From positions 3,282,501 to 3,346,500 of the forward strand of contig NZ_CP104965.1 of assembly GCF_025452235.1 (NCBI RefSeq): a DNA stretch of 64,000 nucleotides. Direction: 5' to 3'. How positions within the stretch are numbered: position 1 is the stretch's first letter; each line of letters opens with the position of its first letter. This document shows, in pieces, positions 58,168-64,000 of the stretch. The notes under the pieces were generated by a model that ran no database searches, had not been told where the DNA came from, and saw only the letters and a program-made list of their open reading frames with translations. Position numbers and translations under genes: made by a program. Origin of the DNA: Devosia neptuniae (GTDB lineage: Bacteria > Pseudomonadota > Alphaproteobacteria > Rhizobiales > Devosiaceae).

Positions 58168-58667
58168 TGGCAGCCACGGCAGCGCGCGATCCCGGCAAGG
58201 AAGTCATCGATTTCCTCACCCAGGCCGGCAAGACTATCGTTACCGCAGAGAGTTGCACCGGCGGCATGATTGCCGCGGCGTTGACCGACGTTCCGGGCTC
58301 ATCGGCCGCCTTTTATGGCGGTTACATCACCTACGCCAATTCCGCCAAGTCGCGCATGATCCAGGTCCCTGCCCGGCTCATCCATGATTACGGCGCAGTG
58401 TCCAACCAGGTGGCCCGAGCCATGGCGGACGGCGCGCGCAATACGGCGCGGGTCGATTTTGCGGTATCCGTGACCGGCATTGCCGGGCCCGATGGCGGCA
58501 CCGAGAAGAAGCCGGTGGGCCTGGTTTATGTGGCGGTGTCGTCGGAGCTGGCCACGGTGGTGATCGAACACCGCTTCGGCGATATCGGTCGTGATGCCGT
58601 GCGCCGGGCCACTGTGGAAGCGGCGTTCGAGCTGATCCTGCAGGTGCTCAATAGCGACGACGACTAA
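58167..58667 (+). CDS. CinA/PncC-type nicotinamide-nucleotide amidohydrolase
   Basis: This 166-residue protein has the CinA C-terminal domain alone. Catalytic motifs are AESCTGGMIAAALTDVPGSS, the YGGYITYAN segment and VTGIAGPDGGT. It deamidates NMN in NAD recycling. GAGGGGGG precedes the ATG, which overlaps the ispDF stop. The stop TAA is arranged symmetrically with the stop of the next, convergent gene. Confidence 0.92.
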   Translation: MAATAARDPGKEVIDFLTQAGKTIVTAESCTGGMIAAALTDVPGSSAAFYGGYITYANSAKSRMIQVPARLIHDYGAVSNQVARAMADGARNTARVDFAVSVTGIAGPDGGTEKKPVGLVYVAVSSELATVVIEHRFGDIGRDAVRRATVEAAFELILQVLNSDDD

Positions 58668-58677
58668 AACTTAGTCG
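58661..58677. terminator. Hairpin joining the stop codons of two convergent genes
   Basis: CGACTAA pairs with TTAGTCG around a three-base loop. The TAA of the CinA-type gene and the TAG of the opposite-strand VOC gene lie in the stem. Confidence 0.5.
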
Positions 58678-59036
58678 CCGATCAGCACAAAGGCATTTCC
58701 GTCCGGCGCCTGCATGACGGCCACATGACCTTGCTCGATGGGAAAGGGCTCTGCCAGCCACCGAACGCCTGGGCTCTGGCGCAATTGCTCATAAGCGCGG
58801 CGAACGTCGGCAACCCGTATTTCGACCTCAATCATCCGCCGATCAGGATGCGTGCTGAGTACAAGTTGCGAACTGGTCTTGTCGGGGAAATCCAGCCCGA
58901 CCAAAGTCCAGGGCCTGCCGTCGTCAAGCAAGCGGTCGAGCCGCCAAGCCTCGGTCATGCCCATATCGCCAAGGAACGTCAGGGATGCCTCGATGTCGTC
59001 CGTATGCAAACAAACGCAATCGAGCCGTTCGAACAT
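58671..59036 (-). CDS. VOC-family protein
   Basis: This 121-residue VOC-fold protein starts FERLDCVCLHTDDIEASLTF and ends QGHVAVMQAPDGNAFVLIGD. It lies two bases downstream of the COQ10-like gene. Metal-binding residues are partial, so a substrate or function cannot be assigned. Confidence 0.85.
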   Translation of the reverse strand: MFERLDCVCLHTDDIEASLTFLGDMGMTEAWRLDRLLDDGRPWTLVGLDFPDKTSSQLVLSTHPDRRMIEVEIRVADVRRAYEQLRQSPGVRWLAEPFPIEQGHVAVMQAPDGNAFVLIGD

Positions 59037-59038
59037 CG

Positions 59039-59482
59039 CTAATCCCCGTAGCGGCTGTCCGCCTCATCGGCGAAGGCGCGCATGATTTCGTCCTGCTTGG
59101 CGGCGAAAGCCGGCTCGGCCACAGCGGCGATCAGCGGGTTGGAAATCTTGAAGTCGATTTCGAAGCGTACGCGCGTGCCCATGCCCTCCGGCTCGAAGCT
59201 CCACACGCTATCGAGATAGGCAAAGGGGCCGTCCACCGCCTTGGCACGGATGGTCAGCGCTTCAGGATCGACAGTCACCCGGCTGGTATAGGCCTGGGTG
59301 ATCGGGCCGAAGAACAGAGTCATCTTGGCCAGCCTTATATCGGCCGCGCCGGCGGCGGGGTCCTTGCGGACCTCCATCGCCTTGCAATTGGGGATGAAGC
59401 GCGGATAGTCCGACAGGTCGGCGACGATGTCGAACATGCGCTTGGGCAGATGCGGCACATGCCGTTCGAAAAAGCGTTTCAT
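59039..59482 (-). CDS. COQ10/RatA-like START-domain protein
   Basis: This 147-residue START/SRPBCC protein shows the helix-grip pattern. PKRMFDIVADLSDYPRFIPN near the N-terminus is the COQ10 signature. In mitochondria and alphaproteobacteria the family binds ubiquinone; some members are labelled RatA toxins, which I do not favour here. It overlaps lipA by three bases. Confidence 0.9.
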   Translation of the reverse strand: MKRFFERHVPHLPKRMFDIVADLSDYPRFIPNCKAMEVRKDPAAGAADIRLAKMTLFFGPITQAYTSRVTVDPEALTIRAKAVDGPFAYLDSVWSFEPEGMGTRVRFEIDFKISNPLIAAVAEPAFAAKQDEIMRAFADEADSRYGD

Positions 59483-60435
59483 CAGTGGCCGAGCTTTGCC
59501 ATCCGGGCTGCCTTGAGCTTGGCGAAGTCTTCGCCAGCGTGGTGGGACGAGCGGGTCAAGGGGCTGGACGAGACCAGGGAGAAGCCCTTGGCGGTCGCAA
59601 CGGTGGCGTAGGACTTGAATTCGTCGGGCGTGACGAAGCGCTGCAGCGGATAGTGCTTCTTGGTCGGCTGCAGATATTGCCCGATGGTCAGGAAATCCAC
59701 ATCGGCCGAACGCAGATCGTCCATCAGCTGGAGCACTTCATTCCGCTCTTCGCCGAGGCCGACCATGATGCCAGACTTGGTGAACATGGTGGGGTCGAGT
59801 TCCTTGACCTTTTGCAGCAGGCGGATCGAGTGGAAGTAACGCGCGCCGGGCCGCACCTTGAGATATTTGGACGGCACGGTTTCAAGGTTGTGGTTGAACA
59901 CGTCCGGCTTGGCCGCCACGACGATTTCGAGGGCCCCTTCCTTGCGCAGGAAGTCAGGCGTCAGGATTTCGATCGTGGTGCGTGGATTATGCGCGCGAAT
60001 GGCCAGGATCACGTCGGCAAAATGCTGCGCGCCGCCATCGGCCAGGTCGTCGCGATCCACCGAGGTGATGACGACATGCTCAAGGCCCAGCTTCTGCACG
60101 GCGAGGGCGACCTTTTCCGGCTCACTCGCGTCGAGCGGGCCGGGCATGCCGGTGCGCACATTGCAGAACGCGCAGGCGCGGGTGCAGATTTCGCCCATGA
60201 TCATCATGGTCGCGTGCTTTTTGGACCAGCATTCCCCGATATTGGGGCAGCCGGCTTCTTCGCACACCGTCACCAGCCCATGCTCGCGCACGATCTGCTG
60301 GGTTTCCTTGTAGACCGGAGAACCGGGCGCTTTCACGCGGATCCAGTCCGGCTTGCGCAGCACGACGCTGTCGGGCCGGTTGGCCTTTTCCGGGTGGCGC
60401 GGTTTGAGCGCCGAATTATCAATGAGCGTAACCAA
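59482..60435 (-). CDS. lipA: Lipoyl synthase
   Basis: This 317-residue radical SAM enzyme inserts sulfur into octanoyl chains to make lipoate. The auxiliary cluster ligands are [12 protein letters not shown], and the radical SAM ligands are CTRACAFC. The C-terminal RSSYHAGED-type segment (SSHHAGEDF here) is present. The start is a TTG at 60435 with AGGA upstream. It links the upstream suf operon (cluster supply) to the lipoamide enzyme lpdA nearby. Confidence 0.96.
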   Translation of the reverse strand: MVTLIDNSALKPRHPEKANRPDSVVLRKPDWIRVKAPGSPVYKETQQIVREHGLVTVCEEAGCPNIGECWSKKHATMMIMGEICTRACAFCNVRTGMPGPLDASEPEKVALAVQKLGLEHVVITSVDRDDLADGGAQHFADVILAIRAHNPRTTIEILTPDFLRKEGALEIVVAAKPDVFNHNLETVPSKYLKVRPGARYFHSIRLLQKVKELDPTMFTKSGIMVGLGEERNEVLQLMDDLRSADVDFLTIGQYLQPTKKHYPLQRFVTPDEFKSYATVATAKGFSLVSSSPLTRSSHHAGEDFAKLKAARMAKLGH

Positions 60436-60519
60436 TTTTGGTCCTGACTGGGCAGAGCGTGCCCGTTATATCGCTCCCAAAGGCTGCCGGTTCAACCCGG
60501 TCTTTATGATGGGCTGCCC

Positions 60520-60777
60520 CTACTTGGCGACAACCCGCGCCACGATGATGACGACGATGGCGCCAATCGTTGCGGTAATGATCTGGCTCACCAGCACATT
60601 GCCGATGGGCAGTGAAATATTGGCCACCGACAGCAGCCAGCCCCCGACAAAGGCGCCAATGACGCCCACGATCAGGTTGCGCAACAGCCCACCGCCGCCG
60701 AGCAGCAGTCCGGCCAGCCAGCCGGCGACCAGGCCGATGGCCAGAAATATCAGTAGTTCCTGCATTCCGACGCTCAT
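60520..60777 (-). CDS. GlsB/YeaQ/YmgE-family small membrane protein
   Basis: This 85-residue protein has three hydrophobic segments with the glycine-rich LVAGWLAGLLLGGGGLLRNL loop of the Tag (transglycosylase-associated) family. The ATG overlaps the Gfo/Idh stop (ATGA). The family is induced by stress; the biochemical role is unknown. Confidence 0.9.
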   Translation of the reverse strand: MSVGMQELLIFLAIGLVAGWLAGLLLGGGGLLRNLIVGVIGAFVGGWLLSVANISLPIGNVLVSQIITATIGAIVVIIVARVVAK

Positions 60778-61814
60778 TGCATGATCTCCGCTATGTCGAC
60801 CCATTCGCCGCCCCGGGCGGCTGAAGTGATAGTGGCCTGCACCAAGGCAAGCGAATGCAGATTGTCCTCGCCCGAGCTGAACCGGGCAGGAACCGAGCCG
60901 GACTCGATCACCTTGGCAATTGCCGCCAAAGTGCCGGTACGGTCGGTGAATTCGACGGGCGCCAGCGGAACGGCAACGGCTTCCTTGTCGCGCTCGCGCA
61001 GGCTCAGCCGGTCCGGGCCGGCCTTGCCCATGAAGTGATCGCGCGAGGACCAGATGATCTCGCCTTCCGAGCAATCCATGGTCCATTCGCCCGCCCATGG
61101 CGTCACCGGGCCGCTGCTCATCCAGCTGCCCCGATAGGAAACGATAGTACCCTTCTCGAATTCCAGCGTCGCCACGCCGATCGGGTGGTGACCGAAGGGG
61201 CTGGCCGCCGGGTTCCAGGTGCGGCAGGAGACGCGCTTGGGCTCGTCCGATAGCACCATGCGCATCAGGTCGAAATGGTGGATCGACATATCGGCCAGCA
61301 GCGGATCGGGCATATCCCAATAGCGGTAGCCCTGGCTTGGCGCGTGGCGGCGGAAATCGATGGAGACCAGGTTCACCGGCCCGAATTTCTGCGCGCCGAT
61401 CAGCTCGGCTGCGGCAATCGGCGCCGGCTGGAAGCGATAATTCTGGCTGACCATCAGCACCCGGCCATTGGCCTTGGCGAGATCCACCAGTTCCTTGGCT
61501 TGCGCAATGGTCGAGGCGAAGGGCTTTTCGACCAGCACATTGAAGCCCAGCTCCAGGCACCGCTTGACCACCGGATAATGTGCCTCGGTGCGCAGCGTGC
61601 AGATGGCAAGGTCGGCTTCGACACCCTTGGCCGCCTCATCAAGGCTCAGGAAACAGCGCTTCTCCTCGATGCCGAGCTCACTCTGCACGCGCTTGACCGC
61701 GTCCGGATTGGAATCGACATAGCCCACCATGTGAATGCTGGGAACTTTGGGGATAACTTCCTTGGTCCAGCTGAATCCCCAGTGTCCGAGGCCGACTTGG
61801 ATGGCTTTGACCAT
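60774..61814 (-). CDS. Gfo/Idh/MocA-family oxidoreductase
   Basis: This 346-residue NAD(P)-dependent enzyme has an N-terminal Rossmann fold (VGLGHWGFSW) and the family motif VEKPFASTIAQAKEL (about 93-107). The substrate, probably a sugar or cyclitol, is unknown. ATG 61814 has AAGGAG at eight bases. It lies between lpdA and the small membrane protein gene. Confidence 0.92.
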   Translation of the reverse strand: MVKAIQVGLGHWGFSWTKEVIPKVPSIHMVGYVDSNPDAVKRVQSELGIEEKRCFLSLDEAAKGVEADLAICTLRTEAHYPVVKRCLELGFNVLVEKPFASTIAQAKELVDLAKANGRVLMVSQNYRFQPAPIAAAELIGAQKFGPVNLVSIDFRRHAPSQGYRYWDMPDPLLADMSIHHFDLMRMVLSDEPKRVSCRTWNPAASPFGHHPIGVATLEFEKGTIVSYRGSWMSSGPVTPWAGEWTMDCSEGEIIWSSRDHFMGKAGPDRLSLRERDKEAVAVPLAPVEFTDRTGTLAAIAKVIESGSVPARFSSGEDNLHSLALVQATITSAARGGEWVDIAEIMQ

Positions 61815-61905
61815 GTGGATAACTCCTTCAATTCCGTTGCTGTTGCGTCCCACCCTGCACGCGTAGCAGGGCGAGGTCGTGGCAACGGCGGTGAGCAGTT
61901 GCGCG

Positions 61906-63345
<1,440 letters not shown>

Positions 63346-63365
63346 TTTGGCCTCCAGAGTTTGGC

Positions 63366-64000
63366 CTAGAGGCCGAGCATGGATTTGACGACAGGCACGA
63401 GCCCGACGCCGATGGCGCGGGTATTGGCCGCATCGAGATGAACGCCGTCAGCCGGGTCGGCCTTGGCCACCGTGGACGCGTCGAAGAAGCCGGTATTCCA
63501 CTCCTGCGCACGGCGCGCATAGTGCGCGGCAAACTGGCTCGATTGCTCGAGCCCGTGTTGCAGCCCGCCGAAATGGCCGAGCATGTCGGCATTGTCGCTG
63601 TCGCAGATCAGCGGCGGCGCAACGAGGATAATCTGGGGCGCAGTTTCGCCCTTGCCGGCCGCCTGTCCCCGAATGATCTGCACCAGCCGGCGCAGGCCAA
63701 ACGACGCCTCAAGCGCCGAACCGCACACGGCGGGCTTCAGATCATTAGTGCCCAGCATGATGATGACCAGATCAAGCGGCGAATGGCTGTCGAGCAGGGT
63801 CGGCAGGATGCGCGCCCCATTGCGATCGGCAGCGGCATACCAGTCATCCGATGCCGTCGTGCGACCGCCAAGCCCCTCAGCAATCACCCGCGCCTTGCCG
63901 CCCAGGCCCTGTTCGAGCACACTCGGCCAGCGATCTACATAGGCATGCCGCGGCCCATTGGGCTGTGGATTGGCGCCGTAGGTGAGGCTGTCGCCATAGG
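63366..64000 (-). CDS. GDSL/SGNH hydrolase, N-terminus cut by window edge
   Basis: The catalytic Ser block (GDSLTYGANP) is present at the right edge, with the oxyanion Gly and Asn blocks (IIMLGTNDLKP) and the DGVHLDAANT Asp/His block. About 211 residues are visible; only the first few are missing. Such arylesterases often lie next to lpdA in this group. It likely shares a transcript with lpdA. Confidence 0.9.
   Translation of the reverse strand, partial: YGDSLTYGANPQPNGPRHAYVDRWPSVLEQGLGGKARVIAEGLGGRTTASDDWYAAADRNGARILPTLLDSHSPLDLVIIMLGTNDLKPAVCGSALEASFGLRRLVQIIRGQAAGKGETAPQIILVAPPLICDSDNADMLGHFGGLQHGLEQSSQFAAHYARRAQEWNTGFFDASTVAKADPADGVHLDAANTRAIGVGLVPVVKSMLGL

Noticed and set aside
59039..59482. 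RatA toxin of a toxin-antitoxin system
   Set aside because: The label comes from a family name; the lipA neighbour and the COQ10 signature favour a ubiquinone-binding protein, and no antitoxin gene is present.

Overview
The window looks like chromosomal core from an alphaproteobacterium of the order Hyphomicrobiales, probably Devosia or a close relative. The reasons are the high GC content, the nifR3(dusB)-ntrB-ntrC-ntrY-ntrX-hfq-hflX block, the fused ispDF gene, a long suf operon headed by a second cysteine desulfurase, and an Irr-type iron box. The genus is an inference from gene order and protein style; no 16S gene is present. I saw no tRNA, rRNA, CRISPR array, prophage, transposase or integrase.

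Layout. 1-7.4 kb: LytM-type M23 peptidase (cut by the left edge), peroxiredoxin, a large AsmA/YhdP-like envelope protein, tyrS, a REP-like inverted repeat pair and an alpha/beta hydrolase. 7.5-15.4 kb: a suf Fe-S operon (desulfurase-sufB-cupin-sufC-sufD-sufS-sufT-VOC-sufA) behind a near-consensus Irr box. 15.5-22 kb: aroA convergent with a diguanylate cyclase, a DEAD-box helicase with a long leader, and parE. 22-27.5 kb: a small secreted protein, two candidate tiny ORFs, an ABC-F protein, LysE, GNAT, coaD and two cyclophilins. 27.5-31.7 kb: metH with a downstream CobW-like protein lacking a P-loop, under a perfect 16-bp palindromic operator. 31.9-39 kb: rlpA, D,D-carboxypeptidase, tmk, holB, metG (frameshifted as sequenced), tatD and an MBL-fold hydrolase. 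39.2-46.7 kb: an accessory catabolic island made of creatininase-family and RidA genes divergent from an ABC transporter, a cytosine-deaminase-like amidohydrolase, a flavin dehydrogenase and a flavodoxin-fold reductase. 46.7-56.8 kb: mazG, then hflX-hfq-ntrX-ntrY-ntrC-ntrB-dusB on the minus strand. 56.9-64 kb: ispDF, a CinA-type amidohydrolase, then VOC, COQ10-like, lipA, GlsB-like, Gfo/Idh, lpdA and a GDSL hydrolase (cut by the right edge).

How it fits together. Several blocks are linked to cofactors: Fe-S assembly (suf), an Fe-S radical enzyme making lipoate (lipA), a lipoamide enzyme (lpdA), B12-dependent methionine synthesis (metH) and CoA synthesis (coaD). The most interesting points are the catabolic island of unknown substrate, the cupin and VOC insertions in suf, the degenerate CobW-like partner of metH, an NtrX with a degenerate ATPase core, the reading-frame breaks in metG and probably hflX, and a possible leader-peptide control region before the ABC-F gene.
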